A DNA stretch of 64,000 nucleotides from an uncultured Alistipes sp. (GTDB lineage Bacteria; Bacteroidota; Bacteroidia; Bacteroidales; Rikenellaceae). Below, one piece after another: positions 27,974 through 38,554 of the stretch (position 1 is the first letter of the stretch; the number at the start of each line of letters is the position of its first letter). Where the stretch lies: the NCBI GenBank assembly GCA_900544265.1, contig UQUQ01000008.1, positions 1-64,000 of the forward strand, read 5' to 3'. The position numbers and the translations under genes are program-made. Below the pieces are notes generated by a model. It searched no databases and was not told where the DNA came from. It saw only the letters and a program-made list of their open reading frames with translations.

Positions 27974-28852
27974 TCAGCGGCGGCCCGCCTGCGAGCGGTA
28001 GCGCGTGGGGGAGAGTCCGTTCCGCGCGCGAAAGAACTTGCCGAAGGCCGACTGGTCGGAGAATCCCAACCGGTCGGCAATCTCCCGGATATCGAGGTCC
28101 GTACACTCCAGATAGCGCCGTGCGTCGGCGCAGAGCAGCTCCGCGAGGTGCGTGTAGACGGTATGTCCCGTCACGCGTTTGACGATGCGCGACAGGTAGG
28201 TCGTCGAGATGTTCAGCCGGTCGGCGTAGAAGGCCGCATCGTGGTGTGTGCGGTAGTGCTCGACGGCCGCCTGCTTGAAGAGCCGGAAGATTTCGTCGGC
28301 CCGGCCGACGTAGGCCGGGCCCGGGCCGCCGGTCCGGTGCAGCAGTTCGGTCACCTGCAGCAGAAACAGACTGCACAGGTGGCGGACGATGCCCCGGCGG
28401 TAGGTGACCCACGGAACAAGCCCTCCGGCGAAGAGTGCGGCGGTGCTGCGCAGCGCGGCGAAGCCGTCGGGGTCGGGGTGGAGGATCGGCGGGCGGAATC
28501 CGTCGGGCAGGCGGGTCAGCCGGGCGTACATCGGCTGGCCGTCGGGCAGCGTGTCGAAGTAGTCGGCGTGGATGCCCACGATCTCGAGGCGGAAGTCGCG
28601 GCTGCGGTGGCGGAGTGCGGCGCTCCGGCTCGGCGAGAGGATCAGCAGATCGCCCGGACGGAGCGTGCGGCTCCCCTCGGCGTCCGATGCGGCGGCAGTG
28701 CCGTCTGAAACCAGTCCGAAAAGAAACCAGCGCGCCGGAAATCGAATCTCGTCATCCGGCGTGTCGTGTGTTATGCTTCTGAAAAATACGTCGTTGCGGA
28801 TGTTTGCTTCTGCCTGCACGGCGTGTTTTCCGGTGGTCTGTGCGTTCTTCAT
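27974..28852 (-). CDS. AraC family transcriptional regulator
   Basis: A 292-residue regulator. The C-terminal ~100 residues form the double helix-turn-helix of AraC proteins (LNISTTYLSRIVKRVTG and ADRLGFSDQSAFGKFF, with the LSPTRYR end). The N-terminal part is a cupin-like sensor (RFPARWFLFGLVSDG, then LRPGDLLILSPS). A TATCTTTG -7 element at 28874-28881 excludes the longer start at 28906 and supports MKNAQTTGKH. It diverges from the YitT-like/kinase fusion gene and could regulate it; this is inference from position only. Confidence 0.92.
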   Translation of the reverse strand: MKNAQTTGKHAVQAEANIRNDVFFRSITHDTPDDEIRFPARWFLFGLVSDGTAAASDAEGSRTLRPGDLLILSPSRSAALRHRSRDFRLEIVGIHADYFDTLPDGQPMYARLTRLPDGFRPPILHPDPDGFAALRSTAALFAGGLVPWVTYRRGIVRHLCSLFLLQVTELLHRTGGPGPAYVGRADEIFRLFKQAAVEHYRTHHDAAFYADRLNISTTYLSRIVKRVTGHTVYTHLAELLCADARRYLECTDLDIREIADRLGFSDQSAFGKFFRARNGLSPTRYRSQAGRR

Positions 28853-28873
28853 GAGGCGGTGCTTGAGGAGGTC

Positions 28874-28881
28874 AAAGATAG
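28874..28881 (-). promoter_or_regulatory. -7 element of AraC-family gene
   Basis: TATCTTTG on the minus strand, 21 bases before the ATG at 28852; used to choose that start. Confidence 0.6.
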
Positions 28882-28975
28882 GTTTTGTTTCGGATTTTAC
28901 CAACATCGGTTGTTCATTTCAGCGCGGAAACGGAAGAAAAAGGCGAATTTTGCACGATTCATTTTGCTTTGTCGC

Positions 28976-30334
28976 ATGAAAAACTACCTCGTCAGACGCT
29001 ACCTGCTCTTCGTCGTCTCGCTGTTCATCAATGCGTTCGGCATCGCCCTGATCACGAAGGCCCTGCTCGGCACGTCGCCCATCACGAGCGTCACCTACGT
29101 GTTGAGCATGTTCACCCCGATGACCATGGGTGAGTGGACCATCGTCGTGAACCTGCTGTTCGTTGTGCTGGAGCTCCCCCTGATGACGCGCGCCCAGCTG
29201 AAGGAGGACCTGCGCATCTTCCTGCTCCAGATTCCCATCTCGCTTGGCTTCGGCTGCTTCATTGACTGGTCGATGGCCGCGCTCGGTTGGCTCAATCCCG
29301 GAAACTATGCTGGGCAGATCGCCAGCCTGCTTGTCGGGTGCGTCGTGCTGGCCGTCGGCATCGCGCTGGAGGTCAAGGTCAATATCGCCATGGCGGCCGG
29401 CGAGTACTTCGTGCGGGTCATTTCGCGGCGGTTTCACGGCGAATTCGGCTACGTGAAGCTCGGGTTCGACCTGACGCTGGTGACGCTGGCCTGCCTGCTT
29501 TCGCTCTGGGCGCTGTCGTGCATCCGCGGCGTGCGCGAGGGCACCGTGGTCGCGGCGCTGGCCGTAGGGCCGATCGTCCACTTCATCAGCCCCTTCTACC
29601 GGCGTCTCGACCGCTGGATCGGACTCGGCCGGCAGCAGGCGGACGAGCAGGCGGACGAGCACCCCGACGATGCCGGCCGCCTGGTGGTCACCATCGCCCG
29701 CGAGTTCGGCAGCGGTGGACACCGCCTCGGCGAGATGCTCTCCCGCACGCTCGGCATTCCCCTCTACGACCGCGAGTTCATCCACCTGGCCGCGCAGGCG
29801 AGCGGTATGGACGAGGCGTACATCCGCCGCAACGAGCAGTCCATTCCCTCGTTCTGGCTCAAGTGCATCTTCGCCCAGAGCAACGGCGCCCGCATGGACC
29901 GCAACCTTTCGCCCGACGACGTGCTCTTCGTGGCCGAGAGCCGCATCGTGCAGCAGCTGGCTGCAAAGGGCTCCTGCATCATCGTGGGCCGCTGTGCCGA
30001 TTTCGTGCTGGGCGACGATCCCCGCCTCGTGCGCATCTTCTGCTGCACGGATCCCGACGATGCGCGGCGGCGCTGTGTTGCCGAGTACGGCATTGCGGAG
30101 TCGGAGGCCGATGCCGAAATCCGTCGCGTGAACCGCAACCGGCGGATCCACTACGAATACTATACCGGCGAACGGTGGGGCGATCCGCACCGCTACGATC
30201 TGGTGGTCGATACGGGCCGCATGACCCTCGAAGGGGCCTGCGAAGCCGTCGCCGTACTCTGCCGCGAGCGGCTCCGCGAAGGGGCCGGAAAACCGGTTCC
30301 GCGCACCTCCGCAGCGGCCGAAAAGAAGGCATAG
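28976..30334 (+). CDS. YitT/YczE-like membrane domain fused to cytidylate kinase-like domain
   Basis: A 452-residue fusion. Residues about 1-215 contain five or six hydrophobic helices (YLLFVVSLFINAFGIAL, IVVNLLFVVLELPL, IASLLVGCVVLAVGIAL) resembling YczE/YitT-type membrane proteins. After a Gln/Asp/Glu linker, residues about 236-430 form a P-loop kinase of the cytidylate-kinase-like family: VTIAREFGSGGHRLGEML, then LYDREFIHLAA and SCIIVGRCADFVL. The nucleotide loop is the GSGG type, lacking the classical GKS/T. A TTGCTTTG element lies four bases before the ATG. Substrate and role are unknown; a membrane-coupled nucleotide or metabolite kinase is a guess. Confidence 0.85.
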   Translation: MKNYLVRRYLLFVVSLFINAFGIALITKALLGTSPITSVTYVLSMFTPMTMGEWTIVVNLLFVVLELPLMTRAQLKEDLRIFLLQIPISLGFGCFIDWSMAALGWLNPGNYAGQIASLLVGCVVLAVGIALEVKVNIAMAAGEYFVRVISRRFHGEFGYVKLGFDLTLVTLACLLSLWALSCIRGVREGTVVAALAVGPIVHFISPFYRRLDRWIGLGRQQADEQADEHPDDAGRLVVTIAREFGSGGHRLGEMLSRTLGIPLYDREFIHLAAQASGMDEAYIRRNEQSIPSFWLKCIFAQSNGARMDRNLSPDDVLFVAESRIVQQLAAKGSCIIVGRCADFVLGDDPRLVRIFCCTDPDDARRRCVAEYGIAESEADAEIRRVNRNRRIHYEYYTGERWGDPHRYDLVVDTGRMTLEGACEAVAVLCRERLREGAGKPVPRTSAAAEKKA

Positions 30335-30339
30335 ATCCG

Positions 30340-30465
30340 CATCCACGCATCCGTCCGTCCCCGCCCGTCCGCATCCGGCATTGCCTCACCCGGCATTTCC
30401 GTCCCGGTTTTTTCGCGTCCGGGGCGCATCCGTCCGTCCCTGCTCGTCCGCACCCGATGCGGTGC
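30340..30465. repeat. Imperfect CGCATCCGTCCGTCC repeats
   Basis: CGCATCCGTCCGTCC occurs twice (near 30347 and 30425) with intermediate degenerate copies, filling the gap between the fusion gene stop and the shared terminator. No coding potential. Confidence 0.55.
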
Positions 30466-30475
30466 CGTCAAACGG

Positions 30476-30505
30476 AAAGGGCCCGCCGACAATCGGCGGG
30501 CCTTT
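30476..30505. terminator. Terminator between fusion gene and malic enzyme gene
   Basis: Thirteen- to fourteen-base stem (GGCCCGCCGA core with A and T flanks) and a three-base loop between convergent genes. Confidence 0.82.
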
Positions 30506-30525
30506 TCGCTTGTTGCGCTTCCGGA

Positions 30526-31806
<1,281 letters not shown>

Positions 31807-31940
31807 GGTTTCGATCCGTTATTTTCCGTGTGATTTGTACGAACGTCCGGACGCCTGCAAATATTGCGCCCGGACGATAAAAAACAAAACGATGCGTCGG
31901 TGTGTCGTGCCGCAGGGAATGACCGCGGTGCGGGTGCGGT

Positions 31941-32945
31941 TCAGAAGAGCGAGGCGTCGTCGCGCGGCGGGGTGTAGCCCAGGTGACGGTAGGCCAGCTC
32001 GGTGGCTTCGCGGCCGCGGGGCGTGCGCTTGAGGAATCCCTCCTTGATGAGGAAGGGTTCGTAGACCTCTTCGATCGTCCCGGCATCCTCGCCGACGGCC
32101 GTGGCTACGGTGTTCAGCCCCACGGGGCCGCCCTTGAACTTCTCGATGATCGTCGAAAGGATCCGGTTGTCCATGCGGTCGAGGCCCCGCGAGTCGATGT
32201 TCAGCGCCGTGAGGGCCGTGCGGGTGATCGGCAGGTCGATGTGTCCGCCCCCCTTGACCATAGCAAAGTCCCTGACGCGCCGCAGCAGGGCGTTGGCGAT
32301 GCGCGGCGTGCCGCGCGAACGGAGCGCCACCTCGCGGGCCGCCTCGTCGTCGATCGGCACGTCCAGAATGCGGGCCGAGCGCCGGACAATCTGCGCCAGC
32401 ACCCCGGCGTCGTAGTATTCCAGGTGGCACTGGATGCCGAACCGTGCGCGCAGGGGCGAGGTGAGCAGGCCGCTGCGCGTCGTGGCGCCGATGAGCGTGA
32501 AGGGCGCCAGCTCGATCTGTATGGAGCGGGCCGAAGGCCCCTTGTCGAGGACGATGTCGATCTTGTAGTCCTCCATGGCCGAGTAGAGATACTCCTCGAC
32601 GATGGGGCTCAGGCGGTGGATCTCGTCGATGAAGAGCACGTCGCCCGGATTGAGGTTCGTGAGCAGTCCGGCCAGGTCGCCCGGCTTGTCCAGCACGGGG
32701 CCCGACGTCACGCGCAGCTGCGCTCCCATCTCGTTGGCGATGATGTTCGCCAGCGTCGTCTTGCCCAGTCCCGGAGGCCCGTGCAGCAGCACGTGGTCGA
32801 GCGAGTCGCCGCGCATGAGCGCTGCCTTGATGAAGATGCGGAGGTTCTCGACGATCTTGTCCTGCCCGGAGAAGTTTTCCAGCTCCTGGGGGCGGATCTT
32901 GTTCTCAAAGTCGAGATCGCTTTCTGTGTTGCGGATGATAGACAT
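31941..32945 (-). CDS. ruvB: Holliday junction branch migration helicase subunit RuvB
   Basis: AAA+ motor that, with RuvA, drives Holliday junction branch migration. The 334-residue protein has Walker A ([15 protein letters not shown]), Walker [12 protein letters not shown], the arginine-finger region [18 protein letters not shown] and the C-terminal winged helix (YRHLGYTPP). A TATCTTTG element lies exactly four bases before the ATG, so the message is probably leaderless. ruvA is not in the window. Confidence 0.97.
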   Translation of the reverse strand: MSIIRNTESDLDFENKIRPQELENFSGQDKIVENLRIFIKAALMRGDSLDHVLLHGPPGLGKTTLANIIANEMGAQLRVTSGPVLDKPGDLAGLLTNLNPGDVLFIDEIHRLSPIVEEYLYSAMEDYKIDIVLDKGPSARSIQIELAPFTLIGATTRSGLLTSPLRARFGIQCHLEYYDAGVLAQIVRRSARILDVPIDDEAAREVALRSRGTPRIANALLRRVRDFAMVKGGGHIDLPITRTALTALNIDSRGLDRMDNRILSTIIEKFKGGPVGLNTVATAVGEDAGTIEEVYEPFLIKEGFLKRTPRGREATELAYRHLGYTPPRDDASLF

Positions 32946-32949
32946 GTTG

Positions 32950-32957
32950 CAAAGATA
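32950..32957 (-). promoter_or_regulatory. -7 element of ruvB (leaderless geometry)
   Basis: Exact TATCTTTG on the minus strand with the four bases CAAC before the ATG. Confidence 0.7.
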
Positions 32958-33058
32958 ACGCTTTTTCGGGGGATTTGCCCGGCACGGCGGGAAAAACTGC
33001 GGGGCGGGGCCCGTTTTGCCGGGCGGAACCGGGCGAGTGACCCGATGCGGAGGGGCGG

Positions 33059-33200
33059 ATGCCGGACCGTGGGCCGGATACCGGACGGAGGGGAGCCGGA
33101 CGGAGGGGAGCCGGACGGAGGGGGAGCCGGACGGAGGAGAGCCGGGCGGAGGGGAATTGGACGGGAGAGCCGGACAGAGGGGAGCCGGACTGAGGAGAAT
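33059..33200. repeat. Purine-rich ~15-bp tandem repeat (GCCGGACGGAGGGGA)
   Basis: About eight to nine copies of a 15- to 16-base unit, GCCGGACGGAGGGGA and variants, on the + strand. It occupies the divergent region between ruvB and the acetyltransferase gene (the 394-base gap 32946-33339) and holds no gene. The strong purine strand bias could allow unusual DNA structure. Confidence 0.85.
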
Positions 33201-33307
33201 GTCGGACCGGGGCGGCCTGTCCGAATCTTGTACGAGGCGAATCGGAAAAACGTAAAAAAGGTTGTTTTTCCCGGAATCTGTCTACCTGCCGGACCGCCCG
33301 TTGTCCC

Positions 33308-33315
33308 TAATTTTG
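33308..33315 (+). promoter_or_regulatory. -7 element of O-acetyltransferase gene
   Basis: TAATTTTG, 24 bases before the ATG. Confidence 0.55.
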
Positions 33316-33339
33316 CATCGTAAAACAATTCGTGAGATC

Positions 33340-33909
33340 ATGAACGATATTCTGGAACGCATGCGCGCCGGGGAGCTGATTCTCGAAACGGACCCCGATT
33401 ACCCGGCGCTGTACCGTCTCTTCGAGGAGACGATGAGCCTGGTGGGCGAACTCAATACGGGCTACCATACGGCCGACGGGGTGCGGGCCCTGCTCGAACG
33501 CATCTGGGGGCAGCCGCTCGATGCGTCGGTGCGCATGTTCCCGCCTTTCCATACGGCCTTCGGCAAGTTCACCCGCGTGGGCAAGGGGGTCTTCATCAAC
33601 TTCGGGTGCACGTTCCTCGACCGCGGCGGCATCACCATCGAGGACGACGTTTTCCTCGGCCCGGGCGTGCAGCTGCTCACGGAGAACCACCCCGAGAACC
33701 CCGAAACGCGCCACAACGTCTACACGCGTCCCATCCTGCTGCGGAAGGGGGCCTGGATCGGTGCCGGGGCGCTGATCCTTCCGGGCGTGACCGTCGGCGA
33801 GCATGCCATCGTGGGGGCCGGGTCGGTCGTAACGCGCGACGTGCCCGACGGGATGATCGTTGCGGGTAATCCGGCGCGGGTGATCCGTCCCATCGACCCG
33901 ACACGCTGA
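33340..33909 (+). CDS. Sugar O-acetyltransferase (maltose/galactoside acetyltransferase type)
   Basis: A 189-residue acetyl-CoA-dependent transferase with a left-handed beta-helix. Hexapeptide repeats run from about residue 75 to 175 (GKGVFINFGCTFLDRGGITIEDDVFLG in part, then GAWIGAGALILPGVTVGEHA and AIVGAGSVVTRDVPDG). The likely catalytic His lies in LLTENHPEN. The N-terminal helix region matches the NodL/LacA/Maa group. Acceptor sugar unknown. Confidence 0.92.
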   Translation: MNDILERMRAGELILETDPDYPALYRLFEETMSLVGELNTGYHTADGVRALLERIWGQPLDASVRMFPPFHTAFGKFTRVGKGVFINFGCTFLDRGGITIEDDVFLGPGVQLLTENHPENPETRHNVYTRPILLRKGAWIGAGALILPGVTVGEHAIVGAGSVVTRDVPDGMIVAGNPARVIRPIDPTR

Positions 33910-34026
33910 CGCCGCTGCCTCCGCGCTGGACCGTGCCGTTCCCGCGCCGTGCCGTCTCCGTTTCCGGATCGTGCTGTCTCCGCGCCGGGCTGTGCCGGTC
34001 TGCCGCCGCACCCGCTCGTCGGAGAC

Positions 34027-34056
34027 AAAAAAGCGGAGCGACCGCAGTCGCCCCGC
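34027..34056 (-). terminator. Terminator after the repeat-domain lipoprotein gene
   Basis: Stem GCGGAGCGAC/GTCGCCCCGC (one mismatch) with a four-base loop; six A on the + strand side give a U tract in the minus transcript. The preceding 110 bases are degenerate CCGTGCCGTCTCCG-type repeats. Confidence 0.7.
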
Positions 34057-34113
34057 CTGAAAATCGAAGGTTCTTTCTTTTGTTGAGTTATAGAAAGCCC
34101 CGGTGAAACCGGA

Positions 34114-35445
34114 TTACCGCTTTGCCACCTGCATCTTCTTCAGCGAATTGTGCTTGAGCTGCTTGGCAGCCTGCTTGCCCGTGCTGAACGGAACGCTCAT
34201 CTGGCTGGCATCGCCGATGAAGCACGGTCCGTTGTAGGTTACGGTGTGCGTGCGGCCTACCACATCCACGATGACGCACTCGAATACCGTGTTGTTGCCT
34301 TCGTGGCTTACGACAACCTCTCCGGCTGCGAACGGATACTCCATCATCTCCACGTAGTCCGTATAGCCCGAGTAGTCCGACGTGAAGGTGCCGGCATCGG
34401 TGCTTCCGGATGCGCCGAGCGTGTAGGTCCCTTCGGGCATCACGATGTTGCTCATGTCACTGGGTGCCACGTCGGAGAAGAAGTCGAGGGTGTAGTAGTG
34501 TCCGCCGATCTAGGCATACCCTTCGGCATCGAATCCGAGGTCGGAGAGAATGACATAGTAGTTCTGCTCGCCTCCAACGCTGAACTGCGTTCCGTAGTAG
34601 TCCGCATAGCAGTCGTCGGCAGTGAACGTGATGTCTTCGTAGTCGCCGCCCAGCGAGGTGTCGTCCAGTACGTCGCACGGGCCGTTGTAGGTCACGTGGT
34701 GCGTGCTGCCCAGCTCATCGACGAGAACTGCGTCGACTACCAGGTTGCTGCCCGAATAGGAGACGGTGACCGTACCGTCCGTGAAGTAGGCGCTGTAGCC
34801 GCTTGTCTCGGAGGTGTCCTGATAGCGCGAGTAGTCGCTCGTGAAGGTTCCGGCCGTCGTCTCGGCATAGCCTCCGATCGTGTAGGTGCCCTCCGGGATC
34901 GTGATGTTGTTCAGGTCGTTGGGGGCTGCATCGGAGAAGAGATCAATGATGTAGTAGTGGCCGTTGGCCAGTGCGTATCCGTCGGCATCGAAGCCCAGGT
35001 CGGAGAGGATCACGTAGTAGTTCTCTTCGCCGCTGTTGCTGAACTGCGTGCCGTAGTAGGTCGCCATGACCTGGCTGGCCTCCAGCGTGATGTCATACTC
35101 CTGCGGCGCTGCGGCAACCGTTACCGCGCAGGTGGCCGTGTGGCTGCCGTCGGTCGTGGTGGCCGTCAGGATCACCTCTCCGGCTGCCAGGGCCGTTACG
35201 CTGTTGTCCGAAACGACAACGATGCCGTCGCTGCTCATGGACCAGGTGTAGCTCTTGTCGGTCGCATCGGCCGGCAGTACTTCGACCGTCAGGGTCTCCG
35301 TCTGGCCTTCGGTCAGGTTGAGCGTCGAGGGCGTTACGCTGATGCCGGTTACGGCCACCTTGCCGTTATTGTCCGAGTCGTCGTCACTACAGCCTACCAT
35401 CACCATGGCCAGGCCGGCGAGTAAAAGATAGTAGAATCGTTTCAT
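34114..35445 (-). pseudogene. Ig-like/two-repeat lipoprotein gene interrupted by one in-frame TAG
   Basis: Reading on the minus strand, a lipoprotein signal (LLLAGLAMVMVGCSDDD) is followed by a Big2-like Ig domain (residues about 30-115) and two tandem ~135-residue domains that share the blocks YYGTQFS, NYYVILSDLGFDA, GHYY, EGTYT, AGTFTSDYS and VTYNGPC. In the second copy an amber codon at 34510-34512 replaces a residue that is Leu in the first copy (YALANGHYY versus YA*IGGHYY). The frame then continues intact and similar for 132 more codons. As written, a 311-residue truncated protein (34510-35445) would be made. Function unknown; probably a surface lipoprotein. A sequencing error, recent mutation or readthrough are all possible. 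Confidence 0.8.
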
Positions 35446-35990
35446 AGGGAAAAAGTTAAGGATTAATAAAAAAAGTTAAGTAAAACAGTAAGTCAAGTGA
35501 AACAAACAATTGCGTTCGGCGGTCCGGCATGTATGCGGATAGTCTCGTTTGTCCGCCTGGAAAATGGGGTTCTTGCAAGAACTGTTTTTACAAATGTAAA
35601 CATAATATTTCATAATGCAACACGTTTGGCGGTTTTTTTGTAATAATTTTTATTATCTCCCTTTTCGGAGCATTCGGAAAGGTTCTGTACGCCTCTTCTT
35701 TGAGCCGTTGGAACTTGTTTAACTTTAATGTAATATATTGTATATCAATGTAATGTTGCTTAATGGAAATGGAAGGATCCGATGCCTGAAGGCCGAAAGG
35801 AGGCCTTTCCCGAAGGAAGAAAAAGGCTCGGAAAATCGCGTTTTTCTATGAATTTATTGCTGTTTTAACCGATGCTGGTTACAAATTGTAATGGGATTTG
35901 CCCGATCGGCTTCCGATCGTATGCGTATGACCTGTTTGAATGCCGGGACCGACGACCCCGGCACGATGAAAATAAACTGCCGCAAAAAAG
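35446..35990. other. AT-rich divergent intergenic region
   Basis: About 545 bases between the lipoprotein gene and the hydrolase gene, clearly richer in A+T than the rest. It must hold both promoters, though no perfect TAnnTTTG element is positioned convincingly. Two small hairpins are visible: AAGGCC/GGCCTT at 35789-35807 and GCCGGG/CCCGGC near 35941-35962, plus the palindrome CGATCGG-CTT-CCGATCG near 35912. No gene of normal composition is seen. Confidence 0.6.
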
Positions 35991-37085
35991 ATGAAAAACA
36001 TGAAATGTGACGTTATGAAGAAAATCTGTGCTGTCGTTGCGCTGGGGCTGCTGCTGGACGGGGCGGTCGGTGTGACGCAGGCAAAGGGACAAACGAATCC
36101 ACAAAACGAGAAAGGTATGGAAAAACTGGAACTGACAGCCGAGTGGGACAAGGTTTTCCCGCAAAGCAACCGTGTCGAGCACCGCAAGGTGACCTTCCGC
36201 AACCGCTACGGCATCACGCTCGCGGCGGACCTCTACAAACCCGCTGGTGCGACGGGCCGTCTGGCGGCCATCGCCGTCTGCGGACCCTTCGGCGCCGTGA
36301 AGGAGCAGTCGTCGGGCCTCTATGCGCAGACGCTCGCCGAGCAGGGCTTTCTGACGATCGCCTTCGACCCTTCGTTTACGGGGGAGAGCGGCGGCGAGCC
36401 CCGCTATGTCGCCTCGCCCGACATCAACACGGAGGATTTCTGCGCCGCGGTCGATTACCTAGCGACGAGCGACGAGGTTGACCCCGAGCGCATCGGCATC
36501 CTGGGCATCTGCGGCTGGGGCGGCATGGCACTCAACGCCGCTGCCATCGACACGCGCATCAAGGCGACGGTCTCCTCGACGATGTACGACATGAGCCGGG
36601 TGACGGCCCGCGGCTATTTCGACTCGCTGGATGCCGACGGCCGCCAGGCGCTCCGCTGCGAGCTCAACGAGCAGCGCACGCGTGACGCCCGAAGCGGCAC
36701 CTTTGCGACGGCCGGCGGCGTGGTCGACCCGCTGCCCGACGACGCGCCGCAGTTCGTCAGGGACTACCACGCCTACTACAAGACGCCGCGCGGCTACCAC
36801 AAGCGGTCGCTCAACTCGAACAACGGCTGGAACCGCACCTCGGCGTTGTCGTTTCTCAACATGCCGCTGCTCGCCTACAGCGACGAGATCCGCAGCGCCG
36901 TGCTGATGATCCACGGCGAGAAGGCCCATTCGCGCTACTTCAGCGAGGATGCCTTCAAACGGCTGCGGGGGACGAACAAGGAGCTGCTCATCATCCCCGG
37001 TGCAAGCCACGTGGACCTCTACGACAATCTCGAGGTGATTCCCTTCGACCGCATCGTCGGGTTCTATCGCCAGTACCTGAAGTAG
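35991..37085 (+). CDS. Exported alpha/beta hydrolase (dienelactone hydrolase-like)
   Basis: A 364-residue protein with a signal peptide (an alternative start, MKKICAVVALGLLL, lies at 36015). The fold is recognisable: AVCGPFGAVKEQ oxyanion region, FDPSFTGESGG, the nucleophile elbow GICGWGGMAL, and the late GASHVDLYD histidine. The elbow has a cysteine where serine is usual and an unusual spacing before the glycine pair; this resembles dienelactone-hydrolase-like members. The substrate is unknown. A perfect terminator follows. Confidence 0.85.
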   Translation: MKNMKCDVMKKICAVVALGLLLDGAVGVTQAKGQTNPQNEKGMEKLELTAEWDKVFPQSNRVEHRKVTFRNRYGITLAADLYKPAGATGRLAAIAVCGPFGAVKEQSSGLYAQTLAEQGFLTIAFDPSFTGESGGEPRYVASPDINTEDFCAAVDYLATSDEVDPERIGILGICGWGGMALNAAAIDTRIKATVSSTMYDMSRVTARGYFDSLDADGRQALRCELNEQRTRDARSGTFATAGGVVDPLPDDAPQFVRDYHAYYKTPRGYHKRSLNSNNGWNRTSALSFLNMPLLAYSDEIRSAVLMIHGEKAHSRYFSEDAFKRLRGTNKELLIIPGASHVDLYDNLEVIPFDRIVGFYRQYLK

Positions 37086-37104
37086 TCTGCCAGCCACGGA
37101 CGCG

Positions 37105-37143
37105 AAAAGGCCCGGACAGCACGAGTGGCTGTCCGGGCCTTTT
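37105..37143. terminator. Perfect terminator between hydrolase and NigD-like genes
   Basis: A 16-base perfect stem (AAAAGGCCCGGACAGC and complement) with a seven-base loop, usable from both convergent genes. Confidence 0.9.
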
Positions 37144-37161
37144 TCCGCCTTGGCGGGTCCG

Positions 37162-37863
37162 CTATTGCGCCGCGGAGCCGGGATTCCGCTCCAGACGCAG
37201 GTACTTGGTGCCGTTCTGCTGGGTCTTGATCTTCAGCGTCACGCCCTGCTTGCCCTCGAGCAGCGGGGCGATCGGCGTCAGGTCGAACGAGACGTAGTGC
37301 CACTGCGTGTAGCCCGCCAGGTCGCTGCCGGAGTTGTGGCGCAGTTCGACGTCGAGGTAGCCTTCGTGGCTCTCCTCCGGCGTCTCGACCCGGTTGACGA
37401 TCAGCGTGAAGTCGTGCTTCGAGTTATCCATGACGGGGTAGCCCAGGTAGAGCGTGAGCCACTCGTCGCTCAGGTTGCAGTAGGCGGGCGTGATGCTCGC
37501 GGGACTGTCGCCCAGCTCTTCGAGGCGGGCCGGCGTATCGACCTCCTCCGATGTGCCGGTGTAGATCTCCTGCACGGCGTAGAGGGCGATGTTGTAGTCG
37601 TAGCCCTGAATCCCCTGCAGGAGGTTGAACCAGATGACGGCCCGCTGCCGGTCCGTGGCCCGGTAGGCCGCCACGCGGCTCTTGTCGCTCGGGTAGAGCG
37701 TCTGGCCGTTGTCGCGCTGGAAGTAGTAGTCGCTGCCGCTGGCGTCGATCGTGCGGACGGTAGTGATCAGCGGGGTGTAGCGCGGGTAGTCCCCGTCGTC
37801 GTCGTTGCATGCGCTGAGGAGCACCGCCAGCGCCGGAATCAGAAACAAACCGAGTTTTTTCAT
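37162..37863 (-). CDS. NigD-like lipoprotein
   Basis: A 233-residue lipoprotein: signal MKKLGLFLIPALAVLLSAC with Cys19 as lipid anchor, followed by the acidic NDDDGD stretch common in Bacteroidota surface lipoproteins. The remainder is a two-part beta-rich protein with the NigD family plan (RAVIWFNLLQG, then EWLTLYLGYPV and ELRHNSGSDLAG). In Bacteroides thetaiotaomicron a NigD protein is the target through which a Dma anti-sigma factor affects outer membrane vesicle output. Here the gene lies directly divergent from a sigma/Dma pair, which suggests it is their regulated partner. Confidence 0.85.
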   Translation of the reverse strand: MKKLGLFLIPALAVLLSACNDDDGDYPRYTPLITTVRTIDASGSDYYFQRDNGQTLYPSDKSRVAAYRATDRQRAVIWFNLLQGIQGYDYNIALYAVQEIYTGTSEEVDTPARLEELGDSPASITPAYCNLSDEWLTLYLGYPVMDNSKHDFTLIVNRVETPEESHEGYLDVELRHNSGSDLAGYTQWHYVSFDLTPIAPLLEGKQGVTLKIKTQQNGTKYLRLERNPGSAAQ

Positions 37864-37993
37864 ATTTCTGTGATTTTGTGTTACCTTGTCGCCGGTTAAA
37901 CGCACTGCGGCGGAAAATACTGCGCCGCGATAAAAATTTTTCCGGAGCATGCAGTCTTTTCGGCTGCGGCCCGTTTATAGGAGGACTTCAAGG

Positions 37994-38554
37994 ATGCAGA
38001 TGGATGAACGGATACTGGCCGAAGGGTGCAGGAAGGGCGAAGAAACGGCCCGTCGTGCACTCTACGAGAGCTTTGCGGGCCGGTTGCTGGGCATCTGCCT
38101 CCGCTATGCGGGCGATCGGACGACGGCCGAGGATCTGATGCACGACGCCTTTCTGAAGATCTACGGGGCGTTCGACCGGTTCGCCTACCGGGGGCCGGGG
38201 TCGCTGCGGGCGTGGATCGAACGCATCACGGTGAACGTGGCGCTCGAATGGCTCCGCAGCCGCAACCGCCTCACCAGCCTGCCGCTCGACGAGGGGCGCG
38301 CGCAGGAGCCGGTCGCGGAGCCCGACCCCGGTCAGGTGGCCCGCATCCCGCGCGATGTGCTGATGCGCTTCGTCGCCGAACTGCCCGACGGCTACCGCAC
38401 CGTCTTCAACCTCTACTGCATCGAGGGGTACTCCCACCGGGAGATCGCCCGCATGCTGGGGATCAACGAGAAGAGCTCCTCGTCGCAGCTGTTCAGGGCC
38501 CGGGCGCTGCTGGCGCGCCGGATCCGGGAGTATGAGAAGAGTCAGGGATTATGA
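37994..38554 (+). CDS. ECF RNA polymerase sigma factor
   Basis: A 186-residue sigma-70 family factor of the extracytoplasmic-function class. Sigma region 2 (LLGICLRYAGDRTTAEDLMHDAFLKIY in part) and region 4 (YRTVFNLYCIEGYSHREIA, then LGINEKSSSSQLFRAR) are clear. The start MQMDERILAEG is preceded by AGGAGG at about 37979-37984, an unusually good Shine-Dalgarno sequence for this genome; an upstream in-frame ATG at 37949 is less likely. The stop overlaps the Dma-type gene (ATGA). Confidence 0.94.
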   Translation: MQMDERILAEGCRKGEETARRALYESFAGRLLGICLRYAGDRTTAEDLMHDAFLKIYGAFDRFAYRGPGSLRAWIERITVNVALEWLRSRNRLTSLPLDEGRAQEPVAEPDPGQVARIPRDVLMRFVAELPDGYRTVFNLYCIEGYSHREIARMLGINEKSSSSQLFRARALLARRIREYEKSQGL

